The notes under the pieces were generated by a model, which saw only the letters and a program-made list of their open reading frames with translations, searched no databases and was not told the origin of the DNA. The translations under genes were made by a program, and so were the position numbers. Shown in pieces: positions 30,139 through 41,609 of a DNA stretch of 64,000 nucleotides (position 1 is the stretch's first letter; each line of letters starts with the position of its first letter). The stretch is from Pezicula radicicola (Eukaryota > Ascomycota > Leotiomycetes > Helotiales > Dermateaceae): positions 747,120 to 811,119 of the forward strand of contig PDUO01000024.1 of NCBI GenBank assembly GCA_003008705.1, read 5' to 3'.

Positions 30139-31782
30139 AGTGCGACCATCACCAAGTTGGCGATACCTCATATTTCCTTGAGCTCATCTGGCTATTTGAA
30201 ATCTAGGGTCCGGATGTATATGTCGTGGATGTAGAAAGAGCAGGCACTCGCTATGGGTATAGAAGGAAGGTGGGCTTCTAAAATGTAGTCACAAGCATAT
30301 GTTCTTGTCTTGTAAAATCTGGACCGCAGCACTAAGGCCGAGATATTGACTGTACAATAGAAGTTTAATTCATTATAGAATCTTCGCTGTCCAATTCCCC
30401 TATTGAGACGTCGTTCACAGTTTGCCGTCGTCCGCGAATCGGCTGGAATTTTATCTAGTCTATAGTCTCGGGCTGGATTTACATAGGCAATTGACCTATC
30501 TAGAAACTCTATGAGGTTTGAAGTGGAAGTATCTCCGTTGATAATGAGTTACATATCGGTGTTCGCTTAAGGCCAATAGGGGCAGAAGCGACTACAGCGG
30601 TGAATCTAGTAGTATCTTCACCACTCCCTTCACAGTACCAATGTTCTTTCTCTCAACTTAGTTAGGCAATGGGGAATATAATATAGTTATTATCTAAGAG
30701 GATAAGTCATCTAAATCATCCCACCACTTCATTCAAGTCTGTGCATTGTTCTCAGATAGTTCCTGTTGCTTATAACACTCATGCTACTATTTCTGCCTCG
30801 GATAAGATCTAAACAAACACTAGGTCAGTTCATGTCGGCGAAATTACGAGTTTGGACTTTTAAGTCAGTCAAGCGTAAAATGTGGATATAGCCCATGAAG
30901 TCTTGGCCCGATCAGATTGTTTTCGTATGGCCAACGAGATTAATGCAGCTGTCACGAAAAGTTTGTACGAAACGTTGGTCTTTGTTTCCTTCCAATTTAT
31001 AAGTGGCCTTGGCTTTTCTGTAGCCAAAGGTATTGCCTTCTCAGAATGATAGCCAGAGGTATAGCTAACTACGTCGTATCCATTTAATCACTTGTTTGCT
31101 TAGTTATTTTAGCGTTATTTTTGTTTCTTTTGCTTTTATACTTTAATTTAGCTTTATCACAATACTGTATATGTAAAAACTCAATCTAAAATCTAGGGTA
31201 GTGCACATGAGCAGGCAGCACATATGATCCGCGGAATACCGGACGAGTACACACTTGGCCGACGCTAGAGAGCGGAAAACTGACGATTGTCACGTTTATT
31301 ATTCCAGCAAATACATGAAAATGGAATCTACACGCACTCCGATGACGCAGGTAGGTCAACCCACCGTTACCACATGTGTTGGTCGGGGTATGATTCTGCA
31401 AGATCTCCTCAGTTTGGTCATCTGTTGCAGCAAACCATGGTGGATCTCCCCGATTGTTCCTTGTATCTGGGCCTCCAACTTCTCCGCATGCAAACTAATT
31501 GACGGCCGAGGATTATGCGATACGAAAGCGATCGCGAAGAGGCAAAATACGGTGTCACTTGGATTGTACTGTACTCCGTAATTCAATGGAAATGGCAATT
31601 GCAAGCGCCAATTTTACCCTCCTTTATTGTAATTATCCAGGACGTTAGGTAAAAATTCCCACAAGCCTACTTCGTATGGAGTAACCGGCAGTATGGTTAG
31701 CGTTCGACTGTCACCTATTTAGTGGGTATGTTGCAACCCGGGATATCGTGATTTTGTGATGGGGTGCTTGGGTACAAACTTT
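30139..31782. other. Gene-poor AT-rich region
   Basis: No gene is supported. Small overlapping frames at 31186-31604 on both strands have no recognisable domain. A tRNA-Asp-like string near 31694-31745 does not fold properly and was rejected. Confidence 0.4.
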
Positions 31783-33028
31783 ACGAGCCTGCCGACATTA
31801 GTCTGTATCCCACAGGCTTCTTCCCCCACTAAAAACACCACGATAATGCAATTACTTCAATTTAATTAGGAGTAGACTAGCTAGAACGCTCTACTAATAC
31901 ATGAACCCAATGCTCTTACTTATTAATTAACTTATTTATCTATTCTTGTGGAATTCGATTCTATTCCTTTGTTACAGCAACCCTCATTTCCTCTTCAGTT
32001 ATTGGTTATTTCCTTCGCCTATAAAGTACCTACTTAATATACCACTAGTATTTTTCGATAGGATTTATATCCGGGCTTGTAGAAGGATGAGGTAGTAATA
32101 TAATCCTATTTTTTGTTCAGAATAAGGCGTAGTAATTACTCTTTGACTTATGGCTATATATAGAGTTCCTATCCTCCATAAATAAAGGCTCCATATGAAG
32201 GGTATATATATATATTGTAAAATTATTGAGAATAAAGACTATATATAGTAATAGTACTTATGATTCATAATCGACTTATATAAAGGCTCCCTTCTTACCA
32301 GATCCATTAAGGAAGATCAATGGACTCTTATAGCTATATCCAATAGCCCCCCAAATATTCATAGGTATTGTATAACCTCGATGAAATTAGTATTATATAC
32401 AATTGTCGTAAAATCACTCTGTTTTATCCCTTGTAACCCTCTACTTTACTGTATAACCACCAACCAGAAATAATACTTTATCTAACCAGAGAATTACCCT
32501 CTACTCTTTCTCTCTCCTCCAGAATATATATTTAAGCCCCTAGAGTAATCGTTTTATTACTTAAGCTTATATAAGGTAGGGCTTCTAGTATATAATACAT
32601 CGGAAATAACTATATTGTTTAAGCCTACGTTCGAGTATTTTTGGGCTATACTCAAGCTTAAGTTGATCATAAAGTACTATATAATCAAGGATTCGATACT
32701 CCCAACTTCCTGTATAATATTCGATAATTTAGGCGACTTTAATATCATTTAAGAGGAGTTTTGGACTAGTTCGATTTAGGCGTATACACTCGGGTACATC
32801 GTAATAAAGGATACGATTGATTATTGTATACCCAAGCCGGTAATACCTCATTAACTCTGGAATTGGTGTCTTTGTAAAGCCATATAATTGGTGTATAGCT
32901 TCTTTATCTTTGGTAGGGATTTCGAAGCCTGGTTCATGATCTTTGAGGGGTGGAGTGGTGGGTATTTTGGTGGTGTTTTTGGTGGGGGAAGAAGCCTGTG
33001 GGACACAGACTAATGTCGGCAGGCTCGT
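31783..33028 (-). mobile_element. Decayed Tc1/mariner transposon with 59-bp inverted repeats
   Basis: The terminal inverted repeats 31783-31841 and 32970-33028 match over 59 nt with only two transition differences. They start ACGAGCCTGCCGACATTAGT. On the minus strand at about 32098-32045 the sequence still reads SPDINPIEKY-stop-WYIK, the DD(E/D) transposase signature (SPDLNPIE) of Tc1/mariner, interrupted by a TAG. The 1.25-kb length fits one transposase gene. Many stops and high AT content indicate a dead, probably RIP-mutated copy. The flanking TA duplication is imperfect. Confidence 0.85.
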
Positions 33029-33535
33029 TAATGCTTGAGCTTCTGGAATTTACAGTAAAGAAGCGAGCACTGAACAGCGAATTCGGAAATAAATCAACCT
33101 GCTTATATATAATTACTAACAGCTAAAGCCTTTTGCTTTTTGCACTTACTATGTAATGTTGCGCTGTACCTGTTCAGTTGACTTTGTACGGATACGAAGT
33201 ACTCGCAATGATTGTAAATTCAGTTTTTTTTCCCCGGCAGTTAGTCAGGGTATAAACAGGCCCAGTTCGGTAGTCAACAGACAGATCACAGGCCTCGAAT
33301 TGTGGGGTACTCCACTGACGAACGGGGGGCTACTATCATGAACATGGCATCCCATTCATGAACTTCTTTTACGACTGGGATGCAACAGCCTCGGCGACCT
33401 TTAACCGGCTAAACACTGTAAGTCAAGATGGACTTATGATGCAGGTACGCATGTTGGCTACAATATCCTTTCGCGGAGCTCTTGCTGTAGCGGAGTGAGG
33501 GGTTTTTATTTCTCCACCTGGAGACTAGAGATGAG
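33029..33535. other. Upstream region of the DUF1593 gene
   Basis: No gene is supported. It lies between the dead transposon and the DUF1593 promoter. Confidence 0.35.
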
Positions 33536-33544
33536 TATATATAA
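33536..33544 (+). promoter_or_regulatory. TATA-like box of the DUF1593 gene
   Basis: TATATATAA is located about 60 nt before the ATG at 33605, a usual TATA distance for a short fungal leader. Confidence 0.5.
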
Positions 33545-33604
33545 CCTTACGCTCTCTTTTGCTTTCTAGTTCTAAGAAAAACTTCTTCTTTCATCATATG
33601 CAAG

Positions 33605-35139
33605 ATGGTTGTTCTCCGCCCCCATCTTGTTGTTGCTTCTGTCGCTTTTGTTCTGGATATAGCATCCGGACTATCATCTCAATGCAATGGAGCGAAGTAC
33701 CAATCCAAGCCACGGGTATACGTGAGCACAGATATTGGGAATGAACCGGATGACCAGATGTCATTCGTACGCTTTCTCACCTACTCCAACGAGTTTAGAG
33801 TTGAGGGAATTGCTGCCACAACCTCCGTCTGGCTTAACGACACAACAAATCTTCCTACACTTGAGACGATCTTGAACAGTTATGAAAATATCACGAGCAA
33901 CTTAAACGCCAATGTTCCTGACGAAGGCCAATACCCTTCCGCTGATTCCCTCCGCCAGGTTCTCGCTGTTTCGAAGCCAGTATACGGCCTCGCAGCACAG
34001 GGTGGAAACTTGAGCAGTGCTGCTGAGCTCTTGATCAACGCGGTAGACTCATCGGAAGAGAGCCTTTGGTTCCTAGCATGGAGCGGCCCGCTCGTACTCG
34101 CTGAGACACTCTATTATATCCGTGAAGTGCGCAACACATCAGCTGTCGAGGACTTTGTGCGAAAACTTCGAGTATATGCTATCTCAGACCAGGATGACTC
34201 GGGGCCATGGATCCGAGTCAATTTCCCATCGCTTTTCTACATTGTTTCAATCGGGATGTTTCCATACTACGAAACGGCTACTTGGCCAGGCATCTCAGGA
34301 GATGCGTTCTACAAGTTCGATGCTGGCGGACCCGATACTAGCTTGGTTACCAATGACTGGCTGCAAGTGAACATTCGTAAGGGTCTTCTAGGACAACACT
34401 ACTCAAATTTCACTTACATCATGGAAGGCGACACTCCGTCATTCTTGCATCTCATTCAAAATGGACTCGGCGAACCTGATCATCCTGAATGGGGCAGTTG
34501 GGGAGGACGCTATGGCAATGTCGATTCGTCGGGCCTGACCACGACTTTTAGCGACGTTGCGGATGTTGTAACCGGTATAAATGGCGCTAATTTCACCAGC
34601 AACAAGGCAACTATTTGGCGTTGGCGTCAAGCTTATCAGTACGACTTTGCAGCTCGTATAAACTGGTCCACCACCGTAGACACCACTCAAGTCAACCACC
34701 CTCCCGTGGTTGTTCTGAACAATACCTGTGGTCCAGAGAGTCTCCAGCTTCAGGTCGACATAGGCGAAACTGTCACACTTGACGCCTCTCAGAGCTGGGA
34801 TCCTGATGGAGATACTCTCTCTTATTCTTGGGACCTGTACTGGGATACCAGTAAGGTGTTGCATGATTTGGTACAACACGGCAATGAAACTGCTATGTGG
34901 TCAACAATACCACTTAATGCTGAAGGAAGCATAATTGAGATTGTTCCACTTTTGAATACGGTTAGTTACAACATATTTTCTTCCTTTCCTTACTACACGC
35001 AACATTTATTTCCTAGTTTCTTCATCTTTTGACCAAGTAATTGCTAATCAGACTTCAGTCTTACCACGTCATCCTTACCGTCTCGGATAACCAAGAGAAA
35101 GAATTGGTGGCTTATCGACGGGTGATTTTGTATATATGA
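33605..35139 (+). CDS. Secreted DUF1593 / Sde182-type nucleoside-hydrolase-like protein
   Basis: A 478-aa protein with exons 33605..34960 and 35059..35139; the intron is GTTAGT..TTCAG. Residues 1-26 form a signal peptide (MVVLRPHLVVASVAFVLD then SGLSSQ), and several N-x-S/T sites suggest secretion. The N-terminal domain begins RVYVSTDIGNEPDDQMSF, the Asp-rich metal-binding signature of nucleoside hydrolase-like folds. GGRYG and WRWRQAYQYDFAARINW are hallmarks of the DUF1593 family. The C-terminal PKD/beta-sandwich-like domain has PPVVVLNNTCGP and DASQSWDPDGDTLSYSWDLY. Homologues include a bacterial cellulose-binding protein, so a role in carbohydrate or nucleoside scavenging is possible but unproven. 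Confidence 0.88.
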
Positions 35140-36059
35140 GTAGCTTACAGGAACGATTTACACGATGGAAATCCTTGACACATGTTGGGGAATAACGATA
35201 TACGACAACTTAGGGTTGATTAATGATTAATCTTTATGAATTCTAAAAGTATGTAAATTTAATATCTAAAAAGTAAAAGTAGGCTTAATTAGACTGGGAA
35301 TCTCTAGCGATCACTATGTTCTTTATGAGTATGTGACTTAAATTATGATCTAGATACATGTAATAAACATTTCCACCTTTACCATATTGTTTCATTACAC
35401 AGGAACTCGGAGTGAGCTGAGAGTGATTGATTGGCGCTTACTAATTACATGCATAGGATTTCACTGGTGAATGCCTCTAAGCCTTCTAGAATTAAAAACA
35501 GACTTTGCTCCCAATTACATATTCTTTCAATGAAGTCATAAAAAGCAAGAAATCCATAATCATAGCTAAGACCTTTGCAAACATAAAATCATTCATGAAA
35601 AGAAAAGAAGCACTCTACATAACTTCTTTAAGTGGACCTTCTCCTAGTGAATGATATCTTCCTGTAAGTTATCTATTAAGAATTTTCGAGGGAGAATTGA
35701 ATACTGGCATTATGGAGATTTGAATAGGAATTGCTAGTGGCTTTGATTTAATTTCTGCCAGTCGCGCTTGTTATGACGCTGTTTTGGCAGTTTATGAAGT
35801 TGTTGGGCAATGGCTTTGTGATCTTGTACAAGAAGATGTGTCCACAGCGAGGTTATGAATTGGTGCAGGAGAAGTGTGAAGTTTAGGGGGAAGTGAAGAA
35901 AAGAATTTTTTTTAGAGGGTTTGAGATAGATCACATAGAACGAGGAACTAATCTGGGGACATTTCCTAATTGCCAATACTGAGTTCGACGTGAAGCATAA
36001 TACCACTTGAAAAATTAAATGTAGTACGAAAGTATAACACAGATTTGGTTCCCAAAACT
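35140..36059. other. Intergenic region between convergent genes
   Basis: AT-rich with no gene supported. A frame at 35734-36006 on the minus strand lacks motifs. Confidence 0.4.
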
Positions 36060-37198
36060 CTACTCTTTAATCTCATAAGCCTCCCTCAAAGCCTCAAAAG
36101 TATCCCGCACAAACTCCTTCGCCTTCTCCAACTCCCCATCCCAATGACCAAAAGGGTGACCCACACCCTTATAAATTTTCAACCGACTCTTCGTACCCGC
36201 TTCCTCAAGTTTCCTATGATAAGCAGTCCCCTCCGAAGCCAAAGTATCAATCTCTGCAACATGTATAGAAGCACGTGCAAGATCCTTATGAGATTCCGCA
36301 ATAATAGGAGAAGCCCACCAATGCTCAGCCGCTTTTAATCTTTTCTCTGGATCTGTACCGAGCCAGAGATTGTAGAACCAGCGAAGTCGTTGTTGTGGCA
36401 AACAAGGTGCAAATTCATTCTCGATAAGAGATTTGTATGGCACAATTGTTGGATCACAACTTCCTTCTATGGGAACCCATCGTGCATCAACGGCTGGTAC
36501 GATAAGTAATTGTAGAACCAAATTCGGCATGTCTGGATCATCGCGTGCCATGAGAGCTAAAGTAGCTGCAATTTGTCCACCAGCTGATAAACCACCAACA
36601 CTAACGCGATTCTTATCAATACCTAACTTATCCGCCTCGGAAAACACATATTTGAGAGCAGCCCAGGAATCAGTTTGCGGAATCGGATGTGGGAAATCGG
36701 GAGCCATGCGATAGTCGATATTGAGAATAATACAACCGAGAGCGAGACAAGCTTGTCGACACCAAGATTCATCGGATTTAAGATTCCCAATTACCCAACC
36801 ACCACCATGATAGTTTAAATGTGCAGGTAATTTTCCATCTTTGTTTCTTGATCCGCCTTTTTGGATTGCTTCTTCTGTTGGGGTATAGATTTGAACGGAT
36901 ATCTCGCCGACGGGTTCTGCGACGGGAATTTTGTGGATGCTGATGTTTTGGACTTCTGGAAATGGGCCGGAGGCTATGGGGAAGGTGTATTTGGAGCGGT
37001 TTGCGTTGTATTCTTCGTATGTTACTTGGTCGGCGCGAAGGTAGGGTGCTGGTGGGACTGGGTTAGTTTTTGGGTATATAGCTATGGCTGGGGATGGGAG
37101 AAGGTACCTTGATACTTGGTGTATATTTCTGCGAATTGCGGATCCATCCTATCTACGACGGATGCATGAAGTGGATTGATAAGGGGTGTTTCTGCCAT
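36060..37198 (-). CDS. Alpha/beta hydrolase, hormone-sensitive-lipase (HSL) type
   Basis: A 362-aa esterase/lipase. Minus-strand exons are 37198..37108 and 37057..36060; the intron 37058..37107 is GTACCT..CCCAG with an ACTAAC branch. The oxyanion-hole motif HGGGW lies in LPAHLNYHGGGWVIGN and the nucleophile in GGLSAGGQIA (GxSxG). The acid is Asp in AEIDTLASEG and the His is in GVGHPFGHW. The IDYRMAPDFPHP block is diagnostic of the HSL family. There is no signal peptide, so it is probably cytosolic. Related fungal enzymes act on lactones, carbamates or small esters; the substrate here is unknown. Confidence 0.9.
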
Positions 37199-37844
37199 GT
37201 TGGCTTTTAGGGAGGATATTTGAGGGGAATTGATTCAATTGAAGATATGAATAGAGGAAGGGAAAGAACGCAACTTAACTTAGATATAAGAATACTTATA
37301 ATGATAACAGCACGTGAAGATATCCGTTCCTTGCCGCTCTTAATCGCGGAGAAGAGAGGAGGTGGCTATTGCCAAGAGTGGGAGGAAGCTATTCTGAATA
37401 TGGCGTCTTTCAAATCTTATCTTAGTCCCCGTCCCCACCTTCCCCACGCCAAAGTTGCTTACTACTTTAGTTGAGAATATTATTGAACACTATTTATTGT
37501 TAATTGTTAGTATAAATATAAGTTACCTCGTGCTATCTTTGGCGGTTTATTTCTTACCTTAATAGTAGCCCATTTGTCCAACACTTTAGTCTCCCTCCAT
37601 AAATTTCCCGTACTATGGTCCCTTACCTAGAGATCATTTACACCCCTTGTACTGTACTGTACCACGTGAATTGTTTTGTAAGGGATTATTATGATAGCCT
37701 ACTTATTGAGATGTAAGAGATAGGCTTAACTAACTCGATCTGTGTAACTCACTCGATTTAGGTTAACCATCCGTTGTATGCCATATAATCCTAATCCTCT
37801 TAGAAAGCAATTGGTATACAAAATCCAAGACTTGCTTTTAAGAC
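37199..37844. other. Intergenic region with GAGTTACTC-family words
   Basis: No gene is seen. Around 37711-37765 occur TAACTCGATCTGTGTAACTC-like words similar to the dispersed repeat at 1611-1735. Confidence 0.4.
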
Positions 37845-40800
37845 TTAACACAACCAGCGCTCCTCCACCTTGACCTGTCCACTTGCGATATCTAGCTTCA
37901 AATCCCCCTGATATTCCATTAATGGATGCATGTAGGCTTGGCCGATATAATTGTAATGATACTTTGGCAGCTCGTCTTTGTCAATCTTCTCGTCTCTCAC
38001 TTGTTGCCGTAACACCATCGGCACCTGCGAGCCAAGCACGACACACACCTCGTCGCCAACCTGTGCATCCGCCGGACCTATGCCTAAGAGCCCGGTATCA
38101 GTGATAAAAAAGCGGCGGCCTCGACATACAGCTTCCCGGATGGCGAGGTATTCCTGTAAATAATCCTTCTTCGTCTCGCCTTTTAGTGTAGCAGAGTTGG
38201 AAATGGATGTACCCGCCGCTGTGCTCATGTATGCAGCGGGTGCGCCCTTCAGAAGTGAAATGGATACTAGTGATGGCTTCTGCATTGATGTAATGGTAGC
38301 TAATGAATCTGCTTGGGAAGAGAATTTCCCTGCCGTGAGTGTCAGGTGGAAAGACTGCTCAAGAGATAGAGATAGAGATGATGTAGATAGTAGATGAGAT
38401 AGAGGTGCCTCATAACTGGCGTGATCCCCATGGATTTCTCCTCTTTTTCTTTTCTGAGGAGCAGTCGGCGGTCTGGGTTGGGGTGACGAAGCGGAAGTAT
38501 TAGAACAGGACCAAGATTTGCTCCTCCCATCAGTCCTGGCTTGTTGTCGTGATCCCTCCACCTCTGCTAAGTGCCACCACCCCGGAAGGACAGTCTCCCA
38601 ACCAATCCAGCGTTGGAAAGAGGGTAAAAAGGTGGATGACTTCATGTTTATCACCCCCTGGGCGGTGTTTAAGACTTCGTTGAAGGATGCGCCAGCGGCT
38701 GCGCCAGTAGCGACAATAGTGTTTCGGAGATGAGGAAGGGTGAAGATTCTCAGCCGGGAATCAATAACTTCAATATCTCTGGCGACATCATCGCCTGCAG
38801 GAAAGCTTGAAGGCATAAGGAGATTATCAGTAGCGGAGCACTTCCTAGCCGTGTAGGTGGTGATCCCAGGAAGTCCCGTCCAGAAAGGTCGCCATTCAAG
38901 ACCCTCCTCGACCGCTTTAGTATCCATAAATGCTGGGCACCAGCTGGGGAGCGACGTGTCTTTGTCTTTGTCTTCCTTGCTATCTTTGAAACGGGAAGCT
39001 CGAGCACACTCGGCTAGCATGACCATGGAGAGGGTGCGAGACTGGCGGATGTGCGATATTGCAAAGTCGATACTGAGAGACGATGGCGTGCGGGCGTAGT
39101 CTGGCTGGATGAGTGGAACATGCATTTGAGTATGCAATTGCTCAGATGAACCTCCCTCTTGCTCCTCAGCGAGTCCTAGAAGGGCAAAGACCTTGTCCCG
39201 CGGGTCGGTTGCTTGTCTTGAACGGAAGTTGTAGACGAGTGATAGAATGTCGGTCGGATGCTTATTCTTCTCATTCTCGCGCCCCTCATCCATGTTCACC
39301 CGACTTACAGACAAATTTGAATCGAGCATCTCATTCGGCGCCTCATTTGTAGGGCTTCTGCTTCTCCGATGCAAGCCGAGCAAACGAAACTCGTCGATAT
39401 AGGCTCCCTTCTCCGAGAAGAAGGGCCGTCTAATAGTATCATCAGCAAAACGGCAGAATGTCTCCCACTCCAGTGACTCTCTGCCACACTGGATGACAAT
39501 CTCCTGAGCGACGACAAACTCTTGTACCACCCACATGCGTGTCCACCACGGTTGGCGAAGGAGGGTGGCCAGGACACGAGCAGCACCGTAGTGCGGCCCT
39601 CCAATACCGTCAAGGTCATCATGTTTCGACCACTCTCGCTGTCCTTTCCCCATCTCTGAGATTGAGGCACACATCTCCTTGAGCCCCCATGGTTCGCACT
39701 CTCCAAGCCACACAACCACCCGCGTGGCAGCGCTATACACCCGCCGCATAAGCAGTACCTGGCTGTTCGGCTCTGGCAAATTTGCCTGGTTTATGCAAAG
39801 TGCATCGATCCATAATGTTCGCGGGACAGAAGGGCGGCGTAGATGAACGAGTACTTGGTACAACACGCTGGACACACGAAAACGAAGGCCATTAACGTTG
39901 ATATATTCCTCGAAGTCCATAGAGCCCCAGACGTAGGAGACGGCCTCGTACGATGGGATGGAGCCTGGAGATAATGTCGCTAGGTCTACAATGTGGAGAT
40001 GACACATGATGGGTTGGTCACCGTGGCCAGGTAGGACAGTTATCAGTCGAGTCAGAGCAGCGCGATGGGACATCTTGTATATGTCGTCGGCACTAGCAAG
40101 GCTGAAATATGGCATGATCTGCTGTGAATCGTAGACCCGCCCATTGGCCACCTGGACTGCTGTGAATAGTTGCGCGTCTTGTTCTCTAGCGGCTTTCCGC
40201 CAGACGTCAATTGCCCACAATGCTAGTATGACTGGCGCATATAGGGGTATCATTAAGTATACAACGATTTGAATAACGAAAATGATGGCTGTGGAGTCTA
40301 GGTGGGACGAGGCAAGGACGATGACGGCCACCAAGCCCTGGGTCCAGAAGAGCCCGCGTGCGAGGTGATTCTGGGCGTTAGCGATGCGTGTAGCAATCGA
40401 GTCGGCAATGGATGAGTTGGCGAAATGCCAGAGAGGATTCCGAGGAAATCTTGAGATTAAAAACCACGAGTCCACTCCGAGAAGCATGATAGGATAGAGT
40501 AAGGCTTGCATAACCGTGGAAAGACTGCCCCGTACCAGACGTCCTGCGAAGCGCACCATCTGCACAACTACTTCTGCGACAGAGCTCGACTTGTGAAAGG
40601 CTCTCATTGTAGTACGAATTGAAGGCTGTACAACCCATTGCCCTACAAACTGCAGCGCAAGTACTGGGACCGGCAGAAGTACAAAAACGATGAACATGGA
40701 CATAGGGAACACAAATATAAAATGCGTCACCGCAAGCCACATCAACAGCACCCGTTCTGTGTAACCTTGTGTCAAAGAGAAAAGCCGCACAAGCATATCC

Positions 40801-41000
40801 TTGCCCCCGCGAAAGGTCGGGGGGACAGAAATGGGGATAATGCTTTGCAGGATGATTAACAAGGAGAGGAGGAATTTCGATGTTACCAACACAGGGATGA
40901 CTAAGATCGGTCCTAGACAGAAGATGAGGAAGCTGCCCAAGTAGAAAAATGGCACGGAAATCGTGTCTATCCAAGATCGTAAAGTACTAGGCGAAGCCAT
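37845..41000 (-). CDS. HET-domain protein with N-terminal membrane segments
   Basis: A 1051-aa intronless protein. Residues 1-270 contain several hydrophobic helices (about 15-60, 85-125, 165-182, 222-265), so the protein is probably an integral membrane protein. The HET domain (about 345-560) has its three conserved blocks: YEAVSYVWG (351-359), LWIDALCINQ (396-405) and QVLLMRRVYSAATRVVVWLG (414-433). A Ser/Pro-rich variable middle follows. The end RRFFITDTGLLGIGPADAQVGDEVCVVLGS is the usual C-terminal block of fungal HET proteins. HET proteins trigger cell death on non-self recognition after hyphal fusion. Composition is more GC-rich than the surroundings. Partner and allele specificity are unknown. 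Confidence 0.92.
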   Translation of the reverse strand: MASPSTLRSWIDTISVPFFYLGSFLIFCLGPILVIPVLVTSKFLLSLLIILQSIIPISVPPTFRGGKDMLVRLFSLTQGYTERVLLMWLAVTHFIFVFPMSMFIVFVLLPVPVLALQFVGQWVVQPSIRTTMRAFHKSSSVAEVVVQMVRFAGRLVRGSLSTVMQALLYPIMLLGVDSWFLISRFPRNPLWHFANSSIADSIATRIANAQNHLARGLFWTQGLVAVIVLASSHLDSTAIIFVIQIVVYLMIPLYAPVILALWAIDVWRKAAREQDAQLFTAVQVANGRVYDSQQIMPYFSLASADDIYKMSHRAALTRLITVLPGHGDQPIMCHLHIVDLATLSPGSIPSYEAVSYVWGSMDFEEYINVNGLRFRVSSVLYQVLVHLRRPSVPRTLWIDALCINQANLPEPNSQVLLMRRVYSAATRVVVWLGECEPWGLKEMCASISEMGKGQREWSKHDDLDGIGGPHYGAARVLATLLRQPWWTRMWVVQEFVVAQEIVIQCGRESLEWETFCRFADDTIRRPFFSEKGAYIDEFRLLGLHRRSRSPTNEAPNEMLDSNLSVSRVNMDEGRENEKNKHPTDILSLVYNFRSRQATDPRDKVFALLGLAEEQEGGSSEQLHTQMHVPLIQPDYARTPSSLSIDFAISHIRQSRTLSMVMLAECARASRFKDSKEDKDKDTSLPSWCPAFMDTKAVEEGLEWRPFWTGLPGITTYTARKCSATDNLLMPSSFPAGDDVARDIEVIDSRLRIFTLPHLRNTIVATGAAAGASFNEVLNTAQGVINMKSSTFLPSFQRWIGWETVLPGWWHLAEVEGSRQQARTDGRSKSWSCSNTSASSPQPRPPTAPQKRKRGEIHGDHASYEAPLSHLLSTSSLSLSLEQSFHLTLTAGKFSSQADSLATITSMQKPSLVSISLLKGAPAAYMSTAAGTSISNSATLKGETKKDYLQEYLAIREAVCRGRRFFITDTGLLGIGPADAQVGDEVCVVLGSQVPMVLRQQVRDEKIDKDELPKYHYNYIGQAYMHPLMEYQGDLKLDIASGQVKVEERWLC

Positions 41001-41609
41001 CGTGATGCCGAGTATGTTAGGTCAGGACTTGTCTGCTGGGTCTTAGAGAGGGTGTGAGGGTGACTGAAGACAAGTACAATGAAGTAATCCCATTTTGCTA
41101 AATGGCGATCGCCTCTTCGCTAGAATATGTATGGTAGAACCTTAGTATATAATCAAAGTAATGACAATAGATGAGGTTGTTCAGAATGGATGAAGCAATT
41201 GTGTCTAGAAAGCGTCAGCGTAGTGAGATTTAAAGGAGTTGTTGATGCCAGCCTAACGAGTAAGGCCTCATGCGGATCCGAGCACTAGAGTCGCTTATTC
41301 CCTCCCGTCTTTAGCGAGCTCGGCCCCTGAAGCCGCCACCTGTCAACGTAAGCTAGCAAAGAAAATGCCACTAGAGCCCCCATTTTTGAGCATGCCAACA
41401 TAATTCCATCATGCTATTGAATTTTTTGCTTCTTATCACCGTCGGAAAACTTTCATTTCGGGATACAAAAGTCCTTGACTTAGCTCTCTATTCAAACTTT
41501 AGGGGCTTCAAATGAGACAGAAAGGTTGTCGATATCACTTATCAGAACCCCTATCTTCAACTAAGAAACCGCCTTAACTACGACAACCTAATCTTCACCA
41601 ATTAAAGAT
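41001..41609. other. Divergent promoter region between HET and PEX11 genes
   Basis: No gene is seen. It holds the upstream regions of two divergent genes. Confidence 0.4.

Noticed and set aside
31694..31745. tRNA-Asp-like string (GTATGGTTAGC..CTGTCACC)
   Set aside because: There is no matching 3' anticodon stem, B box or acceptor pairing, so no cloverleaf can form. At most it is a degenerate fragment.
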